From the NCBI GenBank assembly GCA_022495005.1, contig JAGYXB010000816.1:124001-188000 (forward strand): 64,000 nucleotides of DNA. The letters run 5' to 3'. This document shows positions 32,895 through 44,039 of this stretch, one piece after another; positions within the stretch are counted from its first letter, which is position 1, and each line of letters starts with the position of its first letter. The DNA comes from Rhyacophila brunnea. Taxonomy: Eukaryota > Arthropoda > Insecta > Trichoptera > Rhyacophilidae. Below the pieces are notes generated by a model. The model had not been told where the DNA came from. It did not search any database and saw only the letters and a list, made by a program, of their open reading frames with translations. Both the position numbers and the translations under genes were made by a program.

Positions 32895-33948
32895 CCAATG
32901 ACATTAATATGGACGAAGCATCTGGAAAAAAATGACACTCACTTTTTTATCGGGTCTGCCTTATGGCATAATTCATATTTTAATATCAATGTATCGTCTC
33001 AGCATATCAGCATCTAATCTCATTCGTCGGATTTTATAATATGTAACATTGTATGTAGGGATTCCAATTCCGGGATCCCGGGATCCCGAGTTATTTTCAA
33101 TACTTATGAATCCCGGGATTGATAAACGTAATCTCGAAACTTAGGGATTGATTTTTTTATCATTTTTTTGGAAAATAAATTAAAAACGAAAATAAAACAG
33201 AAAAAATACTTTTAATAACAAATAACTACATTATAAATAAACTGAGTTTGAATGAAGTTTGATTTATACCCATGTGTAAGTTTCCGATTCATTTTATTTT
33301 TTCACATAAATTAATAAAATGAGAAAGATTGGAAAAAAACAATGCTTCGCACTATTAACAAAGTAATTCCACCATGATCTGTGGTTTTACGGCAGATTCA
33401 TATTTGGCTGACTTATTAGATTTATGAAGCGGAAAGGCCTAAGTTCACCATGATTTCCTTTACTATTGTAAATCTCGCTAACCCATTCATTAAGTCTTTA
33501 CTATCAGAAACAGCAATCTCATATTAAATTCACATTATTATTTATATTACAATATTATTTACTCCATTAAACTTATGTATTTCCAAGGTTGAACGTAATT
33601 ATATCTACAATATTAACAATAAATGTCTTAGTATAAATAATACTAGATTTATTTTTGACCGATTTTATTAATGTTATTTGTAAATATATTTTTTTTATAT
33701 TAACAATGGCAAAAAATGCCAATCCCGGGATTGTCAAATTGTAATCCCGAAATCCCGGGATCAGAATTTTGGCTCGGGATTGGATTCCCTAATTGTATGT
33801 AAAAGGTGATATTGCTATAAATTCTTGATGCGTGTTATAGCATAATGGAAATTGCTAAATTCTGTCACGTGACGTCCATGTCGCTATGCACGAATTTACT
33901 TGCTAGCTACTGTTGTACTGAGTGCGTTGTCCATAATAATGTCATTGG
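32895..33948. mobile_element. TIR element E, copy 2, containing a hAT element
   Basis: The ends CCAATGACATTAATATGGAC and, inverted, CCAATGACATTATTATGGAC bound the copy. It shares blocks with 30075-30713. Without the 736-bp hAT insertion and its duplication it would be about 310 bp, so it is an internally deleted relative. Confidence 0.65.
33056..33791. mobile_element. hAT-type element, TAGGGATTCCAAT ends, 8-bp TSD
   Basis: A 736-bp element flanked by perfect ATTGTATG at 33048-33055 and 33792-33799. The ends read TAGGGATTCCAATTCCGGGA and, inverted, TAGGGAATCCAATCCCGAGC. They are built from repeated CCCGGGAT palindromes. No intact transposase; the interior is AT-rich. A sister copy lies at 48746-49486, and 57784-58475 has a related end design. 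Confidence 0.9.
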
Positions 33949-34174
33949 GCCCAACAAACATACATAATTTAAAAAAAACTGAGAAAATATACGTATGTAT
34001 ATTATAAACAATCTAGATAAAAGGCCGACCAATTGGCAATTAAACATGGTACCTAAGTGATTTCCTCATTGAGCAATAGGTTCACCTATGACTTTTGTTA
34101 ATTCAGTATAATAACTCATACGTAAATCTTGTGCATATTTGGTATCAAATAAAAAATAATAATTTACAAAGTAT

Positions 34175-34345
34175 AAAGCCGCGTTGACACGGTCCAAGTA
34201 CGATCCAAGTTGACTTGGACCGAGCGCACTAGCTTGGATGAGTAGGACGCGGTCCAAGTAACTTGGATAGGAGTAATTTGTATGAAGATGTCCCGTACGA
34301 GTGCGCTTGGATGGCGCTCGGTCCAAGTGTACTGTGTACAAGTGT
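34175..34345. repeat. palindromic 'ggtccaagt/acttggacc' cluster
   Basis: CGGTCCAAGT at 34190 pairs with ACTTGGACCG ending at 34222. Further GGTCCAAGT, CTTGGAT and GCGCTCGGTCCAAGT copies follow in both orientations to 34330. The cluster can fold into several hairpins. It abuts the left edge of the tandem array. Confidence 0.6.
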
Positions 34346-34349
34346 ACCA

Positions 34350-35640
34350 ACATTGAAGTTAATGGCTAAACCTAACCACACCCGGTATTAATCGGGCGTA
34401 TCACCGGACCCTACGTTTGGATGTGAAGTATATTTTTTATGACTAGGAATGTCTCAGGAGCAGTTACCCAAGACTAAGGTCGCCATGCACTTAAATGTGC
34501 TTTGACTGAATGTACATGACTTTAAAGTTAAGAGTACCCATGGGAGAAAGGAGTACGTAGAGGCAAAATTAAAAATTGTAGTAAATAATAAAAGAATAAT
34601 TTACGAGTTTAAGACATATTATGATAAGTTAAGATTGAAGTTAATAGCCAAACCAAACCACACCCAGTCTTAATCGGGCGCATCACGCAACCCTATGTTT
34701 GGATGTGAAGCATTATTTGTTTGTTGGACTGGGAATGTCTCAGGAGCAGTTACCCAAGTCTAAGGTCACCGTGCAGTCAAATATTCTTTGAATAAATTGA
34801 CATGAATTTAAGTTAAGAATACACATAGAAGAGAGGAGTATGTATAGGCACAATTAAAAATTGTAGTAGGTAATTAAAGAATAATTTATAATTAATGTAA
34901 GACATTTATAATAACTTACAAAAAAGTTAATGGCTTCACAAAACCCCACCCGGTCTTAATCGGGCGCATCACAGGACCCTACTTTTGTATGTGAAGCTTA
35001 ATTTTTTTTGTATCTAAATAATAAAAGAATAATAAAATTTACAATAGTGTAAGACATTAAATTTATAATAACTTAACATTGAAGTTAATGGCTTCACCAA
35101 ACTACACCCGATATTAATCGGGCGTATCATGGGACTTTTGGTGTGAACCATCATTTTTATGACTGGGAATGTCTCAGGAGCAGTTACCCAAGATTGAGGT
35201 CCCGTGCACTCAAATAATGTGCTTTGACTAAATTGATGTGACATAAAGTTAAGATTACCTACCTACACATGAGAGAGAGGACCACGTTGAGGCAAAATTC
35301 AAAATTGTAGTAAATAATAAAAGAATAGTTTACAGGTGTAAGACATTTATAATAACTTAACATTGAAGTTAATGGCCCCATCAAACCACACCTGGTATTA
35401 ATCAGGCGCATCATAGGACCCTACTTTTGTATGTGAAGTACCTCTCATTTTTTATGACTGGGAATGTCTCAGGAGCAGTTACCCAATACTAAGGTCGCAC
35501 TCAAATATGCTTTGTACGTAGCGGCAAAATTAAAAATTGTTGTAATAAAAGCTAATACAAAACTGCCGAATAGTCTCGTTGACAATAATATGACGCCGCA
35601 AATTTTCTAAATGCAACAAAATTGACATTTGTGGTGACCA
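34350..35640 (+). repeat. tandem array of repeat family S, ~284-bp units
   Basis: The landmark 'taatcgggcg(t/c)atca' recurs at about 34390, 34673, 34957, 35115 and 35398, giving spacings of 283, 284, 158 and 283 bp. The third unit is shortened. Each unit holds tgtctcaggagcagttaccc, a 'gtcaaatgtgctttgactga'-like segment and 'aaattgtagtaaataata'. The array ends in 'gacgccgcaaattttctaaa', the same 3' segment as single copies at 30905, 37665 and 44040. Units are more diverged than those of the 174-bp array. Confidence 0.8.
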
Positions 35641-35854
35641 GGTTGGACGGTCCGATGAGCCCAACAGCTGGTTGAACCGACATAAGCCTTAAGCTTTCCT
35701 TTTTCATGATAATACATAATGTATGTCTAAAACAGTATTTTCCTTGCGGCCCGCCATTCTTTTTATATTCCTAATGTGGCCATTCATCCAAAAAGTTTTC
35801 ACAGGCCTGATGTAGACTATTTGGCATACTGAAATAATAGAATAAGTTTCAGTA

Positions 35855-37037
35855 CAGTGGTCGGCAACCTACTATCCGCGGGTAATTGAATTACCCAATA
35901 CAACATTTTGAGTTACCCGCCAAGAAATTATGATTATATTTTTTTCAAACTATTATTAGTATTATTAATGTTTTAAATTATTTGAAAATGATATCAAACG
36001 TAAAATATTTAAATATTTCCATCAATAAAAACACACTAAGGTATTAAAAATGAATATAGTTGAGAAATAATATATCAGCGCTATAAAAAAGGAATTTGAC
36101 GCGAGATTTGAGGATTTAAAGACGTATGGTCCAATCTTTAGCTTTATTATAAAACCGGATGAGATGAATTTCAAAGAGCTTGAGCTTAAATATTTTGAAT
36201 ATCTTGTTATAAATAATCTGGAATTAGAATACATTGAATTCAAATGGACAAATAAATTTAAAGATCTTCGCTATGTATGTTTTTATAAAATATTTTTTTA
36301 TTTACACATACCTACATATTCATATATACGTTATATATGTAGCTGTAGTATAATAGCGATCAAATATCTATTGTTTAATGTATTAAATTATTCTGCAATA
36401 ATATATTCCTAGCGAATCAATTTCCAGTAAACGAATCTTAGCTAGATCAGCAAGTTGATTGGCGATATTAGATACGGTATATTATGACATCATATCACAG
36501 CACATTATATCATTACGGTGTATTAGCCGAATAATCATTTTTCATGGTATCATATTTTCTTACGACTGTAATAATAAATAATATTTCACAAGCTACTCGA
36601 TTTAAAACGCTGACTCTATAATTAGTCCAATATGATTATGTACCAGAATTTAATGTTAATGTATTACTTTTTATTGTATAAATAACGAAGAATAATTTAT
36701 CTAAATGTCACTCGAATCCAAGTACCTAGCTCGTAACTATCTCAGTAGATTATATGTACTATCATTGTATAATATACTATTGTACCGATACGCTGCTAAT
36801 AAATCTCACCCTGCTACATCGTAGACTTCATTATCATCATCCTCAACCCATATATCGAATACCACAGTACTGACCCAACATATACTTATATATAAGTACC
36901 TATATATTTTTTGTTTTATAAAAATATATTTTTTTTTAAAGACATTAAAAATTTGTTTCAAACTTTTACCCACTAACTAAATAAATATTTCAAAATTGAA
37001 TTTTTTACCCAATCACTCAAAAGGTTGCCGACCACTG
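35855..37037 (+). mobile_element. hAT element, CAGTGGTCGGCAACCT ends
   Basis: A 1183-bp element with inverted ends CAGTGGTCGGCAACCT and CAGTGGTCGGCAACCT (right end: aggttgccgaccactg), followed by shared 'gagttaccc' and 'gtgattgggtaaa' types. The ends are of the common hAT 'CAGTGGT(C/T)GGCAACC' type. I see no clear 8-bp duplication. It contains a transposase remnant at 36060-36275. Confidence 0.75.
36060..36275 (+). pseudogene. hAT transposase fragment
   Basis: The plus-strand frame encodes FDARFEDLKTYGPIFSFIIK, then PDEMNFKELELKYFEYLVIN and onward to WTNKFKDLR. F-x-x-R-F-x-D-(F/L)-(K) followed by an acidic stretch and a K-x-K-F block matches the region before the C-terminal dimerisation domain of hAT transposases of the GTF2IRD2/ZBED-like type. 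DDE residues and the BED finger are absent. It lies in the proper orientation inside the hAT element at 35855-37037. Confidence 0.5.
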
Positions 37038-37664
37038 GGTATAAGGGTTTAGGCTAAGACTGGTTTTATAGAAGATATCAAACTTTGAAATGGTCATACC
37101 ATACATGTTTTGAAGACTTACAAACTTTTGGCAGTATACTACGATTCAAATAATATGTCTATAGTTTAATCTTAATGCATTATCAAAAATAAAAAAAATT
37201 CTAATCTTCTGTAGGTTAAGTATGTATATCGTTTATCAATGTTGTTGATCCAGGTGGATGGATATCCACTTAACTTAAGTTAAAATTAATTCCACTTTTA
37301 TGTTTATTTATTTTTCAGTACTTTGGCACATTTGCCGGATATTAGCATTTTGGTGTGTCGATACGTACTATAATATTACCATTTCAGGTTTAAATTAATA
37401 TATCCATCTGTTTTATGATAATGACGTTTCGTATTTTATATGATAATTGGATTACATTCATCTTCTTATTGTTTCGTTTCTATCAACAGTTTTCTGTTAT
37501 ATTATGATGTGTAAAAATATAATATACTAAATTATTTATACTAAAATTAGAGTGTCTCTATTATAAATACATATCATATGCTTCACTATTATAATACCAG
37601 GGGCGGTTTCACACGCTATTTATATAATATTTTAACACTTTATTGGGCCATATTGAGCGGCTCT

Positions 37665-38110
37665 CGTGGTGTAGTGCGTAAGGCGCTGACCTTTCATCCG
37701 GTAGATCCGGGTTTGATTCCGATGAGGACACAATATATTTAAGTGATTTTAAAACCAAAGCCTGTGTTTGTGATTGTTTCACTTATATTACTAAATATAT
37801 TGCTACATCATATTTCCCTCCAAACCAACCCGTCCCACACCACATCCGTTCTTAATCAATCGTATCACGAGGCTCTACGTTTGGATGTGAAGCATCACCA
37901 GTTGTTTACGCATGGGAATGTCTCAGGAACAGATGCCCAAGTCTTAGGCCACGCACTCAAGTGTAATTTGACTGAGTTTACAGATTGATATAAGATATAA
38001 CACAAAAATAAATGGTTCTAATTAATTTACATATATGTAAAAACAATACGGATATACTAAACTATGTGAAGAGTTCTTCACGTCAGCAATAAGACATCGC
38101 AAATCTTTTA
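37665..38110 (+). mobile_element. SINE-like repeat S with tRNA-like head
   Basis: The head runs gcggctctcgtggtgtagtg, then GGTTTGATTCC (B box with one mismatch). A body follows that is the unit of the 34350-35640 array (cggttcttaatcaatcgtat-like, 'gtttggatgtgaagcatcac', 'ggaatgtctcaggaacagat'), then 'gaagagttcttcacgtcagc'. It suggests that family S is a tRNA-derived SINE, with the array derived from its body. The link between head and body rests on this one copy. Confidence 0.55.
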
Positions 38111-38121
38111 AAAGCATAATA

Positions 38122-38354
38122 GTGTCGCTACATTTCAAAATCAGCCAAGTCCACCTTTAGGTATTTTTGACTTTTTTGTGAATTGCTGAAGAACTACTGC
38201 TTTCTAACATTTCTGCATTATCAAAATTTTAAATATTCTATACTCGAAATAATATAAACTTTCACCCTTGTGACTGTGTATTTGAGAAAACAAACAGCTG
38301 TTTTTCTCCTATACATCTATTACGGACTTGGCTGATTTTGAAATCTAGCGACGC
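38122..38354. mobile_element. 233-bp MITE with 31-bp TIRs
   Basis: The inverted ends G(T/C)GTCGCTA(C/G)ATTTCAAAA and onward through TCAGCCAAGTCC match at 29 of 31 positions. The interior is AT-rich without coding. Confidence 0.75.
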
Positions 38355-38604
38355 AATAGTTAAACTACACTATTGTCATTAGGCCTCTATGCCTGTTGCA
38401 GTGTTAAAAATAATAATAATTGAGGAAGGAAGAGTTTTTTTGGACGCACATCGAAAAAAACTCTTTTTATTGTTTTTTCTAACCAAGATTTAAAGTTGAA
38501 AGCTTTTTTAACATTCCAAAATAAAATCAGTTTTTAAGTGCAACATTAAAAATCTGTACGAAAATTACGAAAACACAACCGACCTTTCACGAAGTATTAC
38601 AGTT

Positions 38605-38634
38605 TAAAAAAAAAAAAAAAAAAAAACAAAAAAA
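38605..38634. repeat. poly(A) run
   Basis: About 30 bases of almost pure A. No retrotransposon body could be recognised to its left, so it may be a simple repeat or the tail of an unrecognised insertion. Confidence 0.5.
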
Positions 38635-38876
38635 ATGGTAAAACTAGTTTGTTTGGGCTTGATTTAGATTTAGATTTATATGATATTCTGTTTCAGTTGA
38701 CAATGTTATATTGAAGCGAATGAAAATGGTGTTAATGATTATGAAGTAATACGGACTAGTAGATACTACGTATGGTGTTTTCTTTTAACTAATTCGATGT
38801 ATTTGCAATAATAATTGACAGTTAACACCATTATAATATATGCCATAATTATGATTCACATTAAATTGTTGTTTAA

Positions 38877-39477
38877 GGCTATACTTCAGTTGAGGCATGG
38901 TCTAAAAAGATCGTGGCTAGGCGACGCGCGGATTGTGCAAATGACGCGTGCCGAAAGAAATATAATTTGTCATAAAAATCCAACATGCCTCAATTTAATG
39001 TTATGTTTATTGTTATATTACTAATAATAATAGTATATTCATTGACTTGTTTTCTTTTTTAAGTACATACGTAAAGTTTTTTAGTCATCTTTACACGATT
39101 TAAGAATATCGTCACTGTTTTGGCAGAAGACACTAATTCGAAAAAATGACATGTTGAGTTAGTACCAAAATGTTCCTTATTTCAAACTTTACCGTCTGGA
39201 AACCTTCTTAATAAATAAACAGTCTTTATTTTAAAGTCATCCTTTTACGATTACTTAATAAACTCACATGATAGACCATTTCAAACATTTTAACAACTTC
39301 AAAGTCAAATTACTCAAAACTAGTATTCTCCAGTTAGTGTGTTCTCTCAGAACAGAGACGATATTTTCATCCGACGCCATGACAAAATAAATCAACGTGC
39401 GCACACTTCGATTCGAGTTAGAAATTTCGTCGCACCTACTGTTGAAAATTATTTTCCGTTTCACTGAAGTTACGCTC
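38877..39477 (-). mobile_element. TTAA-flanked MITE, copy 2, with nested insertion
   Basis: Flanked by TTAA at 38873-38876 and 39478-39481, in reverse orientation relative to 14035-14398. A 251-bp insertion at 39110-39360 splits it. Without that insertion the length (about 350 bp) agrees with the other copies. Confidence 0.75.
39110..39360. mobile_element. 251-bp MITE nested in the TTAA element
   Basis: Its ends CGTCACTGTTTTGGCAGAAG and, inverted, CGTCTCTGTTCTGAGAGAAC bound a segment absent from the three other TTAA copies. ATAT flanks both sides (39106-39109, 39361-39364) and occurs once in the uninterrupted copies, so it is the likely target duplication. Confidence 0.65.
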
Positions 39478-39589
39478 TTAAGATCATACGCAATAATTCG
39501 TGCTGTATTGTCGTGTTACGTTTATAGTATTATTTTATTATTTCCAAATGCCTACCATGGCAGAGCTCCCGTGATTTACAATTATTGAC

Positions 39590-39735
39590 AAATATTTTTT
39601 AATTGTGTTTGTGAACACAGAGTATGGACCAAATAGGTTGAAGACGTAGTTGACACCCATTTCTCGTAAAAAAAAACTGTTAATACAACCTCCACCATGT
39701 GAAGACCCATATGATCCTCATCGTGGTGTAAATAT
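39590..39735 (+). mobile_element. SINE 3' half
   Basis: The segment matches the SINE body at 28620-28770 (ttgtgtttgtgaacacagag, gacccatatgatcctcat). The head is lost. Sequence from here to 40460 shows nothing else. Confidence 0.45.
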
Positions 39736-40464
39736 TTTATTAGGTATTTATTTTCTTTTATGTTACTAACTGTCATTTTATGGTTGAATGCATTTTAATT
39801 TAGAATAATATTTAACAAGTGGAATTAGTACTAAATATTGTGTTTTATTTAAATTATTTTGTTGTTTATATTCAGTGTAAGCACCTTAGATTAACAATTT
39901 ATATAGTTTAAGTCATAAATTGATATGAATGGCATCCTACGTAAACTGTTAATAATACGAAAAAATGTAAATAAAGAACACATAACAGTGCATTACAATC
40001 TGATAAAATAGTTCAAAGATCTTTCGCTAGATTCTACTCTCAAACACACGTAGTTTCTGGGTATCACTGACAGTGGTGCAAAGACATTAGCATCACGTCA
40101 TGTGCTGTCACGTGCGGTCAAGGTAAGGTCACGCTACGGGAAAATTAATACATTTTATTATTCCGAAATAATTTTACAATAAAAAACCGATATAAAAGTG
40201 CGTTCAATGAAAATAGGATTTTTTTTATTACATGCTATTTTATGGGTATTAAAATAATATATTCATATAAGATTTTTAAATTAGTCATAGTTTCTATGTA
40301 TATTTTTTCATATAAAAAATTACAAGTAGATTTATCTATAAATTAAAATTATTACGTTACACTTATCGAGCTTTGTCACAATACAAAATATAATAGGTAC
40401 AGTACAACGGGGTGAATAGAGACGGTTTCACATTTCATAATAAATCTAAATTTTATGCTGGGTG

Positions 40465-40843
40465 CATGGCCCCTACATTTTAAAGCGGGCCCCCAGGCCC
40501 GGATCTTTGGCAGCCCCCCCCACCCATCACTAGGGTTAAAGGCAGTGGAACGCTCTACAGAATCGTTTTCTAAATGTTGTTTTAGGTTATTAAGGGTACC
40601 TATTCGGTGTATTTTTAGAAATTGTTTTGTATAGTTGAATAAATCCACTTGAATTATGGAGTTATCGAATATCGACACACAATAATCAAAAATTGCATCA
40701 CACAATTAGATATTTTAAATACTTTTCAAACAAATTTGTGATGTATGTTTATTTCACATATCCTGTCGACCCGCCACGCCGCCCCCTAAAGCCCGGACTC
40801 CCCAGGTTAGATTCCTGTTAGCCCACCACCTGTGGTGACCATG
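40465..40843 (+). mobile_element. hAT-like MITE with GC-rich ends, 8-bp TSD
   Basis: Third near-complete copy of the CATGGCC-ended family (379 bp). The flanks GCTGGGTG and GCTGGTTG differ at one position. Its ends are more degraded than those of 31128-31521. Confidence 0.8.
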
Positions 40844-40849
40844 GCTGGT

Positions 40850-42420
40850 TGACTGAAAAGTTAAATTCACTCGCCAAAAGCTGAGTTTGCAATTCAGCAG
40901 TATGTTTTGGTGAATGTGAACATGCGTTGATAGATAATTATTTTACCAAACCATGTGAAATAAAAAAAAATCCGGATATAGGAACAAAAAGTGGGACAAC
41001 CTAAAAAACACGTAATTAAATATTTATTGTATTTATTTGTATAAAATCAATCATAAATGATACAACACAAACTACAACACTCTTTAACTATCGAAATAAT
41101 AATATTAAACAATATTTTTTCCCAACTCTCACCTATTTGTACTTTGTTGGAGATTTTACATCCTGAAGAATCTCTTTCTAGATTATTGTTTTATTGTAGG
41201 GAAGAAGGAGAATGTTTAGAATATATTGATTTAGTTTTAATCATAATTCAATTTTTTATAATAAGCGAGATGTTGAGATTGTGATTTCTCGAGAATTTTT
41301 AAGGAAAGATTTTAAAAATATTCTTGGAAAAGTGTAAATGTAATAAAAAATTCACAGATTCTCGAGAATTTCAATAGTGTTCTTTCAAGAAATGAAATCC
41401 TTGAAATATGAGGAAAAAATTCTCGTACACAATCCTTAGTTAGATGCAAAAAAAACTGCAAAACTCGGAATGTCCACAACTAGTTGTACGTACCACTAAC
41501 TTACCTCGCCTACAACTTAGTTGCTTCATCCGCGCTATATATCCACAGGATTAACATTTGCGATTCACTGCTAGTGTTCTCGCACACATAAGTGGCCATC
41601 GTGTGTAGTTCTGTAACGATTACTGTGAATGTCCGTTTGTGTCGTCCGCGTCACACTGTTAAATATGTTTATACATGCCACACCGCAGTATTAAAATATA
41701 ATATTTCTTTTATTATCTGGGTAAGTAATACATAATGTTTAACTTATTTTATTTATGGGGTCTGGAACCCTGTCACCCCCTTTTGTATGCGCTTATACGA
41801 CATGTATAAATGAAAAAGAGGTACTGATATACTGAGTCACTTTGGCTTATAGATGGCTTATTTAATAACGTTTTTGTAATAACAATAAAACTAAAGTGCA
41901 TTAATATTTACAAAATAGTGTGTCTTAGATAGACATTTTGAAGAGTCATTGCGCAACAGATAAGAACGCATCTCTACAATATAATTATAAAAGACGTAGG
42001 TACATTAACATCAGCAATTATAATAATATAATATATAGGAGATGATCAATGAACTTCAACTTCAGGCATATTCTAAACTAAAGAATATAAGTAGATTTTT
42101 GAAGATATCTGTTTTTACGCGCGTACACGAAAATTTCCCGATACCTGACGAAATCATATCTAATGATTGACTCTAAAACAGAATAATAAAGTTTCAGCGA
42201 ATTTATTCTAAACACAAGGCTGCTAACAGCGGCTATTGAGGGTGGTTTATCGTTATTACTTTGGACGCTGAAGACGCACCCGGCGCGTAATGACCACGCG
42301 GCCGATCGTTGTAATTAACGTGCATTTTAAAGGTGGTAATTAAAAAATCATTATCTAGTCGGCAGCGAATGGGTTATTTATGAATTTAGGCGGTTAATTG
42401 TTAAAATAAGTTAACCGTCT
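40850..42420. other. 1.6 kb, nothing recognised
   Basis: Only short AT-rich open frames are present, such as 41057-41284, with no recognisable domain. No transposon ends were found. Confidence 0.4.
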
Positions 42421-42424
42421 GAAC

Positions 42425-43690
42425 TACACAAATACGCCCTCCAAGCCAAACCTGCCCCGCACCACACTCGGTCTTACTCGAGCGTATCACGAGGCACTAC
42501 GTTTGATGTGAAGCATCTGTAGAGTTGTTTAGCCTTATAATGTCCCATGCTGAAGGTTTTGTGTGCGCAGCAGAATGGATTTGTCTCGGGGAAGTCCTGC
42601 TCGGAGTATATTTCAACTCTCCGATGCCTCCTGCAATATCAGTATCAAGAGATGAATATACCTATCGCCTGCTACTTCGTAGACCATGAAAATTCATTTG
42701 ACAGCCTTCATCGTGAATCTCTGTTGAAAATTCTGCTACTCTATGGTGTCCCACGGAAACTGGTTGCCGTGATAAGTGCTCTCTACACTGATACAGAGTT
42801 TCGCATGAGAGCAGCTGGAACATCCTCTGACCTCTTTGAAATCACGTCAGGAGTCAAGCATGGATGTGTACTTGCGCCCTTTCTTTTTTCGTCATGATGG
42901 ATTTCATAATGCGTAAGACGGTACGCCCCGACAGTGGGATACGCCTACATCATGATGACACAGCCGAACTATGCGAAGAAAGACTGTGCGACTTGGAGTA
43001 TGCAGATGACGCTGTCATGTTTGACTCGACGATTGAACGGTTGGAGGTAACCGTGAACAGGCTCGCCGCGAACTCGAAACGTGTGGGTCTTCATCTGAAT
43101 GCGGCTAAGACCAAATCCATGTGCAGTGCTGCATGCATCGACGCCGACACTCCTCTGCGGGTTTCCGGTCTGCCCGTCGAGCTGGTGTCCAGGTTCAACT
43201 ACTTGAGTGACGATGATGGTATTTCTATTGAGCATCTTACTAAGCTTCAAGAGTCTCGGCTTTTGAACTTTAAGAATCGATGTCTCCACCGAATCTTAGG
43301 GGTACATTGTTACGACCGCGTTACAAACACCCGAGTTTGTGAGCAAACACAGCAGCCTTCGGTGATTGAGGTTATCACGAAGAGACGCTTTACGTGGCTG
43401 GGACACGTGTTCCGGATGCCGCCAAAGAGTGCGACACTTCGTACCCTTGTGGCTCAGCCTCAAGGGTTCCGTCGCCGTGGCCGGCCCTCCCTCACCCTGC
43501 AGCGGTGCTATAAAAGCGACCTACGTGCTACATGTCTGACATGGCGGGAGGCGCAAGAGTTGGAGATGGACCGAGGGAAGTGGCGCGAACTTGTGCTTGC
43601 CCTATGCCCCAATACTGGGTCGTGGTGGAAGAAGAATGTTCCAGGAGCAGTCATCTCGGTAATATCCCGAGACTGAGGTCACCACGATCT
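42425..43690 (+). repeat. repeat family S copy split by a LINE
   Basis: The left part (42425-42547: cctgccccgcaccacactcg, 'gatgtgaagcatctgtagag') and right part (43635-43690: 'ccaggagcagtcatctcggt', 'gagactgaggtcacc') are in the order seen in uninterrupted copies. The LINE at 42548-43634 separates them. Confidence 0.55.
42548..43634 (+). pseudogene. RTE-like LINE polyprotein, frameshifted and internally deleted
   Basis: The first frame encodes the fingers and palm (QQNGFVSGKSCSEYISTLRC, then VDHENSFDSLHRESLLKILL and up to GVKHGCVLAPFLFS). Near 42890 it shifts to the next frame with MRKTVRPDSGIRLHHDD and CDLEYADDAVMFDSTIERLE, which carries the catalytic YADD. It continues to NAAKTKSMCSAACIDAD and SGLPVELVSRFNYL. 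About 70 residues of the thumb found in the copy at 7592-8298 are then missing (SDDDGISIEHLTKLQESR), after which GRPSLTLQRCYKSDLRATCL leads to the end near 43620. AATGTCCCA (42539-42547) and AATGTTCCA (43635-43643) look like an imperfect 9-bp duplication. The endonuclease is absent. In Asp-His-Glu-Asn the first catalytic Asp region (usually DFxxAFD) is altered. Confidence 0.85.
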
Positions 43691-44035
43691 CAAGTGATCT
43701 TTGAATTCAATTTTTCAAATTCAATTTTTTTTTAAAACATAAAGTGAACATTACAAATTATTAATTTAAGACGTTCACAACATGACATTTAGAAACAAAG
43801 AAATATTATTAAAACAGGTACATGAAAAAGAGATAGATCAGTATTAAGTTATTAAACAGTTGAAAGTGTAAATACAAAAAATATTAATTAGATAAGTATA
43901 AGGAAGTACACCAGATGAGTTAAGCAGACACTATTTTAAGAATTTATAAAACAACGTCCTCCTATACTCATCCTCACGTAGTTGGAATATATCAATATCC
44001 GAAGCGATTTTATTAAACATGGTTATTGCCCTCCT
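43690..44035 (-). mobile_element. 3' UTR fragment of Jockey/CR1-like LINE
   Basis: The segment matches 22866-23111 and 12185-12468 (acgttcacaacatgacattt, 'actattttaagaatttataa', 'acgtagttggaatatatc'). It ends at low coordinates in repeated AATTCAATTTTT on the opposite strand. The coding part is missing. Confidence 0.6.
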
Positions 44036-44039
44036 GCTC

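Noticed and set aside
35855..37037. An 8-bp target-site duplication for this hAT element.
   Set aside because: The flanks tttcagta and ggtataag do not match, so none is claimed.
43532..43735. A second plus-strand frame at the end of the LINE at 42548.
   Set aside because: Out-of-frame overlap with the LINE C-terminus; no domain.
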